NCBI GenBank assembly: GCA_022968985.1
Contig: JALJPK010000011.1
Location: 1-62,499, forward strand
From: Pseudomonadales bacterium
GTDB lineage: Bacteria; Pseudomonadota; Gammaproteobacteria; Pseudomonadales; Natronospirillaceae
Direction: 5' to 3'
DNA: 62,499 bases
Numbering within the stretch: the first letter of the stretch is position 1; every line of letters begins with the position of its first letter. Of the stretch, positions 1 through 8,877 are shown in pieces. The notes under the pieces were generated by a model. The model had not been told where the DNA came from. It did no database searches and worked only from the letters and a program-made list of their open reading frames with translations. Position numbers and translations under genes: made by a program.

Positions 1-397
1 TGGCATTTAGATATCTATGTCGCCAATTAAATGAAGTTGTGACACAAATGCCAAGTTCTTTGGAGCAACGTCGAATACTGTCGCGTTCAAGCATTTTTTC
101 TAAATATTGTTGCCACAGCTCAGGTTTGTGTTGATAAAAATACGCCGTGCCTCGTGTGCAAACAAAGCTTTTACGGCAGGTATTACAATAAAATCGCTGT
201 CTTTGATTGATGAATCCATATTTACGTAATCGATCGCTGTGGCAGTGAATGCATTTTGAATGTTCGATTACTTCTTGTGAGAGTTTGGACAAGATTGGGT
301 TGACTGGCGCTTTTAAAGCCTGGGTGAGTGTTTTCTTCTGTGCTGGATCGAGCTTGGGGATTTGTTGTAAAATTCGAGTGAAATACTGAGGGTTCAT
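1..397 (-). CDS. IS1595-family transposase, N-terminal part (cut by window edge)
   Basis: Reading on the minus strand from an ATG at 397, an open frame of 132 codons runs off the left edge of the window, so the DDE catalytic core is not visible. The visible part has a zinc ribbon with two Cys pairs (CIHC and CNTC, about residues 49-75), followed by a helical region ending in TSFNWRHRYLN. The same layout and closing motif occur in the complete transposase at 55625-56581, which identifies the family as IS1595 (ISXO2-like). The two proteins are clearly diverged, so they belong to related but different elements. The terminal inverted repeat of this element lies upstream at about 461-484. Whether the remainder is intact cannot be judged here. 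Confidence 0.85.
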   Translation of the reverse strand, partial: MNPQYFTRILQQIPKLDPAQKKTLTQALKAPVNPILSKLSQEVIEHSKCIHCHSDRLRKYGFINQRQRFYCNTCRKSFVCTRGTAYFYQHKPELWQQYLEKMLERDSIRRCSKELGICVTTSFNWRHRYLNA

Positions 398-484
398 ATC
401 AAACCTAATGCAGGGAGGTTGTTGTTTAAAGCTTAGGTTGAAAAGTGGATTTGGTAAACTGACACAACAATTTAAAACATAGCC
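1..484 (-). mobile_element. IS1595-family insertion sequence, one end
   Basis: The outer end is set by the sequence at 461-484, which on the minus strand reads GGCTATGTTTTAAATTG and onward toward the transposase start. The same terminal motif bounds the complete element at 55536-56583 and the MITE at 7747-7923. The other end lies outside the window. Without it the target duplication cannot be tested. Confidence 0.75.
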
Positions 485-774
485 ATTTAATTGATCTCGA
501 GTTTAATTACTCTGCTTATTAACCTATTTTCATCCTATCTTTAATTCTTATTTTAATGCTGAGTTAACAACCAAATTCTTCTATTAACTAAAATCATGTC
601 CCAATTATTTAATAATTGCTTAAAAAAACCCAATATTTCAATACATTAAATGAATCAATGTTAAAATTTAAACAAAATTTCATATAAGGAAGTTTGAAGT
701 AATCTGTTTAATTCAATAGTTTGTATTAAATCTAAATTAGCTCAAGCCCCTTTTAACCAAAATGAGCTAAAAAT

Positions 775-3700
775 ATGATTCGTTTCTACCAAACCCTATT
801 CTTAAGTATTATCCTAATTCTCAGTAGTTGTTCAAATTCTTCACCAGAAGATAATAATTCCTCAGCCGGTATCAGTGCTGGTGAAAACATTCAAATTGAT
901 CAACAACAATTGGTGTTAATTGAATTAGACATTGAAAATTTAGCAGACGATATCGTCAGCATTGAATGGACACAATTAAGTGGTATCCCAATTAATATCG
1001 AAGATAAACAATCATCAACTTTATCGTTTATCACACCACAAATCAGTCAAAATGAAACCGTTGTATTTCAAGTAACGGTAACTGACAACCAAAACAATCA
1101 ATATACAGACGAAATCAACGTTAAAATATTATTTACACAACCTAGTGCTTATGTTTCTTTGCTTGATCAAACGGTTGATGAACAACAAAGCGTAAATGTT
1201 AGCGCCAGCATTAATAACTTAACGGTTCCAATCAGTTTAATCCAATGGGAACAAACAAGTGGGTTCGTTATTGATATCGAAGACAAACAATCATTAGATT
1301 TGAGTTTTACAACACCCGACATTACTGAAAACACGACCCTCACCTTTAAACTCACTGTAACCGATACATTAAATAATCAATACATTAATGTGGTTTCAAT
1401 TCATGTGAAAAGCATTAATACCGCACCGGTTATTTTACTTAATGATCAAACTGTTGATGAAACCAGCACTGTGGTGATTGTCGCGAATATTAACGATAAC
1501 GAAAATAATATTTCACAGATTAAATGGTTACAAACGGCAGGGTCTGAGGTAGTTTTTAACGAAACAGACTTTAATGAAATTACATTTATTGCACCTACAT
1601 TAACTGTTTCCGAAACACTTAAATTTACTGCCACTGTCATTGATGATTTTCAACTAAGCACAACAGCAAGTGTTGATATTATTGTTAATGTTTTAAACAC
1701 TGCTCCTCAGATTAACCTGATTGATGAATTAAACGTCAATGAGCAAAGCGAAGTGATTTTAAAAGCGACTGTAAATGACAATGACGGCTCTATTGTTAGT
1801 ACTTTATGGCATCAAATCAGTGGTGATCAGGTTATGTTAAATAATTCCGATTCTGATACCCTGTCGTTTACCAGCCCGTTACTTATTAATAAACAAACAC
1901 TTGTGTTTGAGTTAGTTGTAATTGATAACGAAGGCGCACAAACATCCGCAAGCACTAGTGTGAGCGTTTTGCCGATAAATTTAGCTCCTAACGTACACTC
2001 TGGTGACAACCAAATTATCAATGAATTTGACATTGCAATATTAGAAGGAAAAAATTCAACAGATACTGACGGGGCAATTAAAAGTTATTTATGGTCACAG
2101 ATAAGTGGCATCAGTGTTGAAATAATTAATCAAAATTCAGTGCAGGCAAGTTTTGTTGCTCCCGACATTTCAGACACTCAAATATTAGTATTTGAATTAG
2201 AAGTGATCGACAACGAGAATTCAGTGTCAACCTCACAAACCACCATTGTAATAAATCCAGTTACTGCAAATCCACCTGTTTTTACTCCTACTGTAAATAG
2301 TCTATTGGTTAATCATAATCATCCTACGTTAACTGGTAGCGCTGATGATATTGCCTCTTTAACTGTCACGTTGGCGGGGTTTAGTTACACCGATATACCT
2401 GTTATTGATGGTCTTTGGTCTTTACAAATAGCTGCTGAATTAAATTTACAATCACAAGTTTATGATGTTGTAGTGATTGCCACAAATGCATCAGGTGTTA
2501 GTGTAATAGATAACACATACAACGAACTTGAAATTGATTTAATTAATCCATCAATACCAACCATCAACACACAAATCACTAATTTAATTACCCCCATACT
2601 GAGCGGAACTGCAGATAAAAAAACTTTGGTAAACGTTGAGATTGATTCGGTCATTTATAACAACATTACAGTGGGACCATTAGGAAATTGGTTTTTAGAT
2701 TTAAACACTACCCCTACTGCGGGTTTACTTCTTTTAACAGCACAAACATACGATGTAATTGTTACCTCTACTGATATGGCAGGTAATTTTTCAGTTGATA
2801 CAACTACAAACGAATTAGAAATTGATTTAACAAAACCAAATGCCGCTACGATGGATTCATTAACAACAAATTCTGTGCTTCCCATTTTAAGTGGGCAAGC
2901 AGATTTAACTGCGACATTAACACTTACCATTACAGATGATGTTATTTACAACAACATCAACATTAATGCAGATGGAAGCTGGATATTGGATTTATCTCAA
3001 GTTGTGCCAAACCAAGGTGATTTAGCATTAACAGATGGTAATTATACTGTTAATTTAACGGCAGAAAACCAGATTGGTAATCAAACCCTTTCAACTGGTT
3101 TGTTAACTATTAATCAGGCTTTAGTAACACCAACAATTGACTCGTTAATCGTCGTTACAACTACACCCATTCTAAGCGGTTATTCAGATAACAATTCTTA
3201 TGTATCTATTCTAATCGACAGCGCTGTTTACAGTAATGTGTCTACAGACACTGAAGGATTGTGGCAGTTAGACTTAGCCACTGCCTTCGCGGATTTAACA
3301 CAGCCAGTATTAATGGCAGGTAATAGTTATGATGTCAGAGTTATATCGGAATTTGGATTATTCGACGAAAGCATAAATGAAATTCAAATAGTACAAGATC
3401 CAATAATTAATAGCTTAGTCACTTTAGATATCAATCCAGAATTAAGCGGATTGGTGGGTCTTAATCTATCACTTAATATTTTAGTTGACGGTAATAGTTA
3501 CTCTGCCATTGTTGATGAATTTGGAAATTGGACAACTCAAATTACTCAACCATTAAGCGGTGGTATTTACGAAGTAAGTGCAATCGCCAGTGACACCTTT
3601 GGTAATATCTATGTAGATTACAGCCAAAACGAACTTGAAATTAATACAAATCCCACAATCAATATTTTATCTACTAATAACATTACTCCAACACTTCAGG

Positions 3701-5589
3701 GTTTTGCAGATCCTGTCAGCCAGAAAATAACTTTAAATATAGCCAATGCAATCTACGAAGGTGTTGTTAATACAGATGGCAGCTGGTTGTTTGATTTATC
3801 AAATTTAACACCCTCTAGCGGCGAGTTAGATTTAAGTGTTAATGGATTTTATAATGTGAGTGTCACTAGCATTGATGCTAGTGATTTTTCACTTTCCGAT
3901 ATAAGCATTGATGAACTATACATAGATACTCAAATATTAAACCCTAGCATTACCTTTCAAACAACCAACAAAACCAAGCCCACTATTTCAGGCACAGCAG
4001 AAGCATCAAGTAGTATCGAATTATTAGTAAATGGACAGCTTTATTATACTGTGACTGATGCGATTACGGGTATTTGGACTTTGCAAGCTTCATCAACAAA
4101 CCTTTATGATGATACTTACGAAATAGAAGTTACAGCAACAGATCTGGTTGGTAACCAAGCAAGTGATACATCTTATGACGAATTAATTATTGAAGCGATT
4201 ACCCCTAGTATCACAATAGACTCTCTATCAAAACTAGAAAGCACAGCAAGTTTGAATGGTGCATTTAATATTATTATTGAAGGTGACTTTGCTTATGTCT
4301 CTTTAAAACAAGCCAATCAACTGAATACTTACAGCGTTGATACACAAAGTGGCTCACTTACATTAATACAAACATTAAGCGGATTAAGTGGTGCCGCCGG
4401 TTTAGATTATTTTAATGGGTTTGTATATTTAACTCTAGAAGCAGCCAATCAAGTAAAAATTTACAAAGTGGAGTCTGATGGCACGTTAACAATTAAACAA
4501 ACCAAAAGTGACTTGGATTTAGTTAATGCCTATTTTGTAAAAGTTGAAAATTTCTATGCATATGTAACAACAGGAACTGCAGGGTTTGTAATCGTTTATT
4601 CGGTAAATGTTGAAACGGGGAAACTCACTTATATAGAAACGATTAAACAGTACGGATCAACAAGAAATACAGCTGTTGATAATGGTTTTGTTTACATTAC
4701 TAACTCCGCTTACGATGTGATTGTTGCTTACAGTATTAATAATGACGGCACGTTAAAAAAAGAGTTTGAAATAGGAGGTTTAAATGGACCCTATGATATT
4801 AAGTTTAATACAATAAATGCAATTAAATATGCTTATGTTGCCGCCCAAGCAGGTGGCCATATTAAAGTATATACTGTGGATGAAATGGATGGCTCTTTCA
4901 CTTTTATTCAAACCATTTCTGGTCTAAACGAAATCGTTGAATTATCAATTGACGGCTCTTACCTTTATTCTATTTCTTCACCATCGTCGCAAAAAGGTCG
5001 TGTATCACTTTTTGCTATAAATGATCATGGAATCATTAGTTTAATCGACAATCATACAGAATCGAATTTAAAATGGATGACTGGTATGGCAATAAACAAT
5101 GGATTGCTTTATGTTGCGTCGAGAACTTCAGATAGTGTGACTATTTTTTCTCCGGCAAAAGTAGATTTAGTAGACAATCAATTTAACCCTATTGTGACTA
5201 ACCCTAATTTTGGAAAAAGTAATGATATCGCCGAAATTATAATTAAAATGGAAATCAGCAGTGTTTTTACTGCAAACTTAGATTTATTATTTTATGACGG
5301 GGCGGCACATTTAAATGCGATTAATTTAGCCGGATCAAATCAAACGATTACAAATGTATCAGTGGATATGATTACAGGACTTACACTGTCCTACGACCAA
5401 ACAAATACAACATTAAGTATCACCCAAGCAGGAAATACATTTAGTGCTGCAGATGCAGCCAGCATTATTAACCAGTTTTCATATTGGTTAAATACAGGGG
5501 CACAGCCAGGCGAGCGAACTGTATCCATTGTATTAGTTGACGACTCTGGAGAAGTTAACAATATTCAAGTGCTCGAATTAATGTATTAA
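775..5589 (+). CDS. Giant surface lipoprotein with PKD-like, Ig-like and beta-propeller repeats
   Basis: The 1604-residue protein begins with a lipoprotein signal peptide; the lipobox is LSSC with the lipidated Cys at residue 19. From about 30 to 505 there are five PKD/REJ-type modules, each with a W-x-Q-x-(S/A)-G core and a TVDE or VNE opening. About seven bacterial Ig-like modules with a P-x-L-S-G-x-A signature follow, to about residue 1150. A lactonase-type beta-propeller (repeats such as LNTYSVD and VYLT) covers roughly 1150-1460, and a cadherin-like tail ends the protein. This composition fits an outer-membrane-anchored adhesive or carbohydrate-binding protein, but no catalytic site is visible and no ligand can be named. 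The W-x-Q modules resemble those in the YHYH protein at the right end of the window. The gene stands alone, with a terminator just downstream. Confidence 0.85.
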   Translation: MIRFYQTLFLSIILILSSCSNSSPEDNNSSAGISAGENIQIDQQQLVLIELDIENLADDIVSIEWTQLSGIPINIEDKQSSTLSFITPQISQNETVVFQVTVTDNQNNQYTDEINVKILFTQPSAYVSLLDQTVDEQQSVNVSASINNLTVPISLIQWEQTSGFVIDIEDKQSLDLSFTTPDITENTTLTFKLTVTDTLNNQYINVVSIHVKSINTAPVILLNDQTVDETSTVVIVANINDNENNISQIKWLQTAGSEVVFNETDFNEITFIAPTLTVSETLKFTATVIDDFQLSTTASVDIIVNVLNTAPQINLIDELNVNEQSEVILKATVNDNDGSIVSTLWHQISGDQVMLNNSDSDTLSFTSPLLINKQTLVFELVVIDNEGAQTSASTSVSVLPINLAPNVHSGDNQIINEFDIAILEGKNSTDTDGAIKSYLWSQISGISVEIINQNSVQASFVAPDISDTQILVFELEVIDNENSVSTSQTTIVINPVTANPPVFTPTVNSLLVNHNHPTLTGSADDIASLTVTLAGFSYTDIPVIDGLWSLQIAAELNLQSQVYDVVVIATNASGVSVIDNTYNELEIDLINPSIPTINTQITNLITPILSGTADKKTLVNVEIDSVIYNNITVGPLGNWFLDLNTTPTAGLLLLTAQTYDVIVTSTDMAGNFSVDTTTNELEIDLTKPNAATMDSLTTNSVLPILSGQADLTATLTLTITDDVIYNNININADGSWILDLSQVVPNQGDLALTDGNYTVNLTAENQIGNQTLSTGLLTINQALVTPTIDSLIVVTTTPILSGYSDNNSYVSILIDSAVYSNVSTDTEGLWQLDLATAFADLTQPVLMAGNSYDVRVISEFGLFDESINEIQIVQDPIINSLVTLDINPELSGLVGLNLSLNILVDGNSYSAIVDEFGNWTTQITQPLSGGIYEVSAIASDTFGNIYVDYSQNELEINTNPTINILSTNNITPTLQGFADPVSQKITLNIANAIYEGVVNTDGSWLFDLSNLTPSSGELDLSVNGFYNVSVTSIDASDFSLSDISIDELYIDTQILNPSITFQTTNKTKPTISGTAEASSSIELLVNGQLYYTVTDAITGIWTLQASSTNLYDDTYEIEVTATDLVGNQASDTSYDELIIEAITPSITIDSLSKLESTASLNGAFNIIIEGDFAYVSLKQANQLNTYSVDTQSGSLTLIQTLSGLSGAAGLDYFNGFVYLTLEAANQVKIYKVESDGTLTIKQTKSDLDLVNAYFVKVENFYAYVTTGTAGFVIVYSVNVETGKLTYIETIKQYGSTRNTAVDNGFVYITNSAYDVIVAYSINNDGTLKKEFEIGGLNGPYDIKFNTINAIKYAYVAAQAGGHIKVYTVDEMDGSFTFIQTISGLNEIVELSIDGSYLYSISSPSSQKGRVSLFAINDHGIISLIDNHTESNLKWMTGMAINNGLLYVASRTSDSVTIFSPAKVDLVDNQFNPIVTNPNFGKSNDIAEIIIKMEISSVFTANLDLLFYDGAAHLNAINLAGSNQTITNVSVDMITGLTLSYDQTNTTLSITQAGNTFSAADAASIINQFSYWLNTGAQPGERTVSIVLVDDSGEVNNIQVLELMY

Positions 5590-5613
5590 TAATAATTAAA
5601 ATTGGTTAAAAAT

Positions 5614-5645
5614 AGCGTTGGGTAAAATTACCCTGCGCTGTTTTA
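5614..5645 (+). terminator. Rho-independent terminator after the giant lipoprotein gene
   Basis: A hairpin pairs AGCG/CGCT outside and GGGTAA/TTACCC inside (5614-5639), followed by GTTTTATTG. It lies 25 bases after the stop codon of the gene ending at 5589. The rest of the 5590-5975 gap is AT-rich and shows no gene. Confidence 0.7.
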
Positions 5646-5975
5646 TTGTTTAATAAAACTAAACACCCTATCATTAAAGAAAACCTTACCCGCTAAAACT
5701 ACTATGAACATTCAGTTCTCGTGAACTAAATCCCCTACCTCCCCACTCCAAAAAAAACACATCTAATTCAAAGAAGAATTTAATACATTACCACTTTATT
5801 TAAAGTTATCTTTTACAAGAATAATCACAAGACATACATATTTAAAAATTACAGCACCCACAAACCTTGATTAATAATATCGTCTTTTATTGCTTTACCA
5901 TTCTAGGTTTAGAGACTAAAATTCGACCTATTTATAAAGATAGTTATTATGTAAGTAATACTTTCACTACGGTTA

Positions 5976-7520
5976 TTATTCATTAAACTTATAATCACTA
6001 TTATTAATTAAATACGTTTTAAATTCTTTAAGGGGTAATGCTTTTGAATAATACCAACCTTGGCCAAATTCAATATCCATTTTTATAAATTCTTCAACTT
6101 GTAATTTATTTTCAATCCCTTCCGCTATAATAGTTGCATCTAATTTTCGTGCTATTGATACAATATTAGGAATAAATGTCGATCTAATTGAACCTGACTC
6201 AACCTCATCAACAAATGACTTATCAATTTTTAAAGTATCAATTTTTAATAATTTTAATTGTGCAAGATTCGAATAACCCGTTCCAAAATCGTCAATTGAT
6301 ACTTTTATATGGCTGTTATATAACGTTTCTAATGTTTCAGCTACTTTACTAAAATCTAACTCTTCGTCTTCGGTTACCTCAAAACAAATTTGAAGAAACT
6401 CAGAACTATTTTTTAATAATTTAATACCTTTCAGAATATTGGCATTATTGATATCTTTCGGAAAAACATTAATTGATAGGTAAAAAGGGGTATTACAAGG
6501 TCGAATATCTTTAAAGTCTTTTAATGCTTGTAAGATAAGTGATTTTGTCATTTTCCAAGACTGATCCAATTCAGCCACAATAGGAATAAATTCATCGGGG
6601 TACAAATTACCTAATTTATCCTTAAAACGCGCAAGCAACTCACAACCAATCACCCTACCTGATTTTAAATCAATAATAGCCTGATAATGCGGATGAATTC
6701 TGTTACGTGACAATCCTATTTTGACCCTTCTTTTTGTACTGTAGATATATCTGTTGAGCACTTCATATGTGTGTAAAAAGGCAATAGCCGATATCACACT
6801 TATTAATATTAAAATTACTAAAACAGGGACAATTTGGTATTCTGAAAAAAACTGCTGCTCTATAGCTATACATACGTTACCGCTTGGACCACAAAATTCA
6901 ATATATTTAGACAATAAACCAATGCTAAAATTTTTAGTCAAATCAACAGATAACTGTTTAAAAACATCCTGTTTTCCATACAGGTGAATAATTTCAGCAT
7001 TATTTCTAAATATTAATTCGTAATCTTTAAATCGAAGTGTTTTATTAAAAAAACCATCAAAAGAAGTAATGACGTTATAATTTTCTTTACGTATAGCAAG
7101 ACCAAACACCCCCTCTGCGAAAGTATGTAATTGATAACTAAACCAATACTCATACCCATTAAAGACAAAATCATGTGAAGGTTCATTAATCGGGGTTTTT
7201 AATTTACCTAAACCACTTGTACAAATTAAAAAATTGTTTTCATAAAAACCAATGTCTCTAATATCATTCGATTTAAATTGATGTAGCCTCATTGAGGCTA
7301 AGTTTTCATCGGTGCAACTGGAAAAACCCTGTGCATTTAATGAATTTATAGCAGTATATACATGTTCATTAACTTCATTTAAATCATCAAATATTATTTT
7401 ACCCTGCTCGAAAAGTTGATTAAGCAATACATAGGAATATATTAAAAAGACGGATAATAAACTAACAACAACACCAGTTAACATTGCTAAATATTTTTTA
7501 TTTCGCCCTGATATTGACAT
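5976..7520 (-). CDS. CSS-motif EAL-domain c-di-GMP phosphodiesterase
   Basis: This 514-residue inner-membrane protein has a transmembrane helix near residues 10-36, a periplasmic domain, a second helix near 230-255 and a cytoplasmic EAL domain from about 270 to the end. The periplasmic part contains SSC (in GFSSCTDEN) and a later Cys (ICTSG), as in the CSS-motif sensors of E. coli PdeC (YjcC), where disulfide state controls activity. The EAL core looks catalytically complete: ELL in place of EAL (CELLARF), the Asn of SINVFP, the Glu of FEVTE, IDDFGTGYSN, LKIDKSFV, IAEGIE and GQGWYYSK. It should hydrolyse c-di-GMP to pGpG. It has no operon partner; the MITE at 7747-7923 lies in its upstream region. 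Confidence 0.9.
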   Translation of the reverse strand: MSISGRNKKYLAMLTGVVVSLLSVFLIYSYVLLNQLFEQGKIIFDDLNEVNEHVYTAINSLNAQGFSSCTDENLASMRLHQFKSNDIRDIGFYENNFLICTSGLGKLKTPINEPSHDFVFNGYEYWFSYQLHTFAEGVFGLAIRKENYNVITSFDGFFNKTLRFKDYELIFRNNAEIIHLYGKQDVFKQLSVDLTKNFSIGLLSKYIEFCGPSGNVCIAIEQQFFSEYQIVPVLVILILISVISAIAFLHTYEVLNRYIYSTKRRVKIGLSRNRIHPHYQAIIDLKSGRVIGCELLARFKDKLGNLYPDEFIPIVAELDQSWKMTKSLILQALKDFKDIRPCNTPFYLSINVFPKDINNANILKGIKLLKNSSEFLQICFEVTEDEELDFSKVAETLETLYNSHIKVSIDDFGTGYSNLAQLKLLKIDTLKIDKSFVDEVESGSIRSTFIPNIVSIARKLDATIIAEGIENKLQVEEFIKMDIEFGQGWYYSKALPLKEFKTYLINNSDYKFNE

Positions 7521-7746
7521 GTAATTAACCCAATTCCCAATTAAAACGTAATGATAAAACGAATGTTTAATCTTTATTTATAGGTTGGTTTTCATGATTA
7601 TGCAATAACTCTCAACGCTATAAAAATAGTGAAATTGAAATTAAATGGATTAAAATTTTAATAGAACTGACATGGATGTACGGATTTAGATACTACGCCA
7701 GATTTGATATTCAGATCCGATTCTCAGACTCAGCACTGTTTAGTAT

Positions 7747-7923
7747 CGTTATGTTTTAAATTGTTATTGCAGCTAAAAACTGTCCATGAATTTTTAGTGG
7801 ATTAGACTCAGAGTCTGCAGCCTTTTTTATCAATATCGAGTCACAGTACATTTAATACAAAGGTTGAATATTGTTTAAATTTAAGTAGTTCAAAATATGA
7901 CAACACAAATTTAAAACATAACC
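7747..7923. mobile_element. Probable MITE related to the IS1595-family element
   Basis: A 177-bp non-coding segment starts with CGTTATGTTTTAAATTG (7747 onward) and ends with the inverted counterpart CAAATTTAAAACATAACC (7906-7923). Sixteen consecutive bases of the left end match the terminal repeat of the IS at 461-484. The flanks TTTAGTAT (7739-7746) and TTTAGGGT (7924-7931) agree at 6 of 8 positions, as for a decayed 8-bp target duplication, the size usual for IS1595 elements. The interior has no open frame; it contains the small palindrome AGACTCAGAGTCT. It lies between the EAL gene and the unknown gene ending at 7997. Confidence 0.65.
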
Positions 7924-7996
7924 TTTAGGGTTGGACCTGTTTTATCGGCCTTATACCTAACTATTTACATTTTTGGAGTTGCCGTTTAATCTAATT

Positions 7997-8788
7997 TCAC
8001 TCAACCCATTTTATTTCTTCGATAACTTCTTGATAATCTCTTGTCTGGGTCACTATGCGTATTAAGTACTGTTTATTATCTGTGATAATAAACTCCACCG
8101 CCTGAAGCGGCACTGCAAGATGTGCATCGCTGTATATAAAATCATCACCTAGATTAACTCGATGTATAAGCTCTAACTCTCCTCCTGAAACAGATAGTCG
8201 GTATACATCACCGGTTTCATCTCGACACACAATCCAAAACTTAGATGGTGATAGAACAGGCGCAGCACAGGCCGCTACGTATTCAGATTCAAAATCTTTA
8301 AGATTAATACGTAATAAACTGGCAAAAAAACCGTCAGCGTCGAAGCCCGTGTAACCCATCAAAATTGACTGATTATCCGGAGTGACTACCAATTCACCCT
8401 CTAACTCAAATGGGACCTTACGCAACCCCAAGCTTCCAGACAATATCCAGTATTGCACATCACAATGCTCCGGCTCACAAGCAGTCACTACAATCACTAC
8501 GGCAACTTTTTGATTGGATATCGACTTTACAATACAGTCTTCAATGGGTCCGTCTTTAGGCTGATCAATTAATGTTTTGCACCATTGATTGGGTAAATAC
8601 CAAATCTGATGTTCTGACGTTTCTAAGTTTATTGGGTAAGATTCGGGTTTACTGGGCAGGTTATTTAAGAAATCTTTTACAATCAGTTGATTATCAGTAA
8701 TTGTTGAACTGCTTTGATTGCCATTTATTGCTGAGGCCTGAGTCAAGCAAAACACAGAAAAAATCAAAACCAGTAGTAACTTAAACAT
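7997..8788 (-). CDS. Secreted protein of unknown function
   Basis: From the start chosen here the protein has 263 residues and begins with a classical signal peptide (MFKLLLVLIFSVFCLTQASA, cut before INGN). An in-frame ATG at 8812 would add eight residues, but the inner ATG at 8788 has a better ribosome binding site (AAAGGT, about 7 bases upstream) and puts the signal peptide at the N-terminus. The mature part contains several cysteines (WCKTL, EDCIV, ACEPEHC, AACAAP, WIVCRDE) and repeated strand-like segments resembling a small beta-propeller (LVVTPDNQSILMGY, APVLSPSKFWIVC). I do not recognise a family. It follows the 620-residue gene on the same strand by about 90 bases, so the two are probably co-transcribed. 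Confidence 0.75.
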   Translation of the reverse strand: MFKLLLVLIFSVFCLTQASAINGNQSSSTITDNQLIVKDFLNNLPSKPESYPINLETSEHQIWYLPNQWCKTLIDQPKDGPIEDCIVKSISNQKVAVVIVVTACEPEHCDVQYWILSGSLGLRKVPFELEGELVVTPDNQSILMGYTGFDADGFFASLLRINLKDFESEYVAACAAPVLSPSKFWIVCRDETGDVYRLSVSGGELELIHRVNLGDDFIYSDAHLAVPLQAVEFIITDNKQYLIRIVTQTRDYQEVIEEIKWVE

Positions 8789-8877
8789 GTTATTTACCTT
8801 TATTTTAAACATCTTTATTGTCCGTTTTTAGGTTCTGGTTCTGAGTCTTGTGCTGTTTTAGAACAGTTAACACCCGT

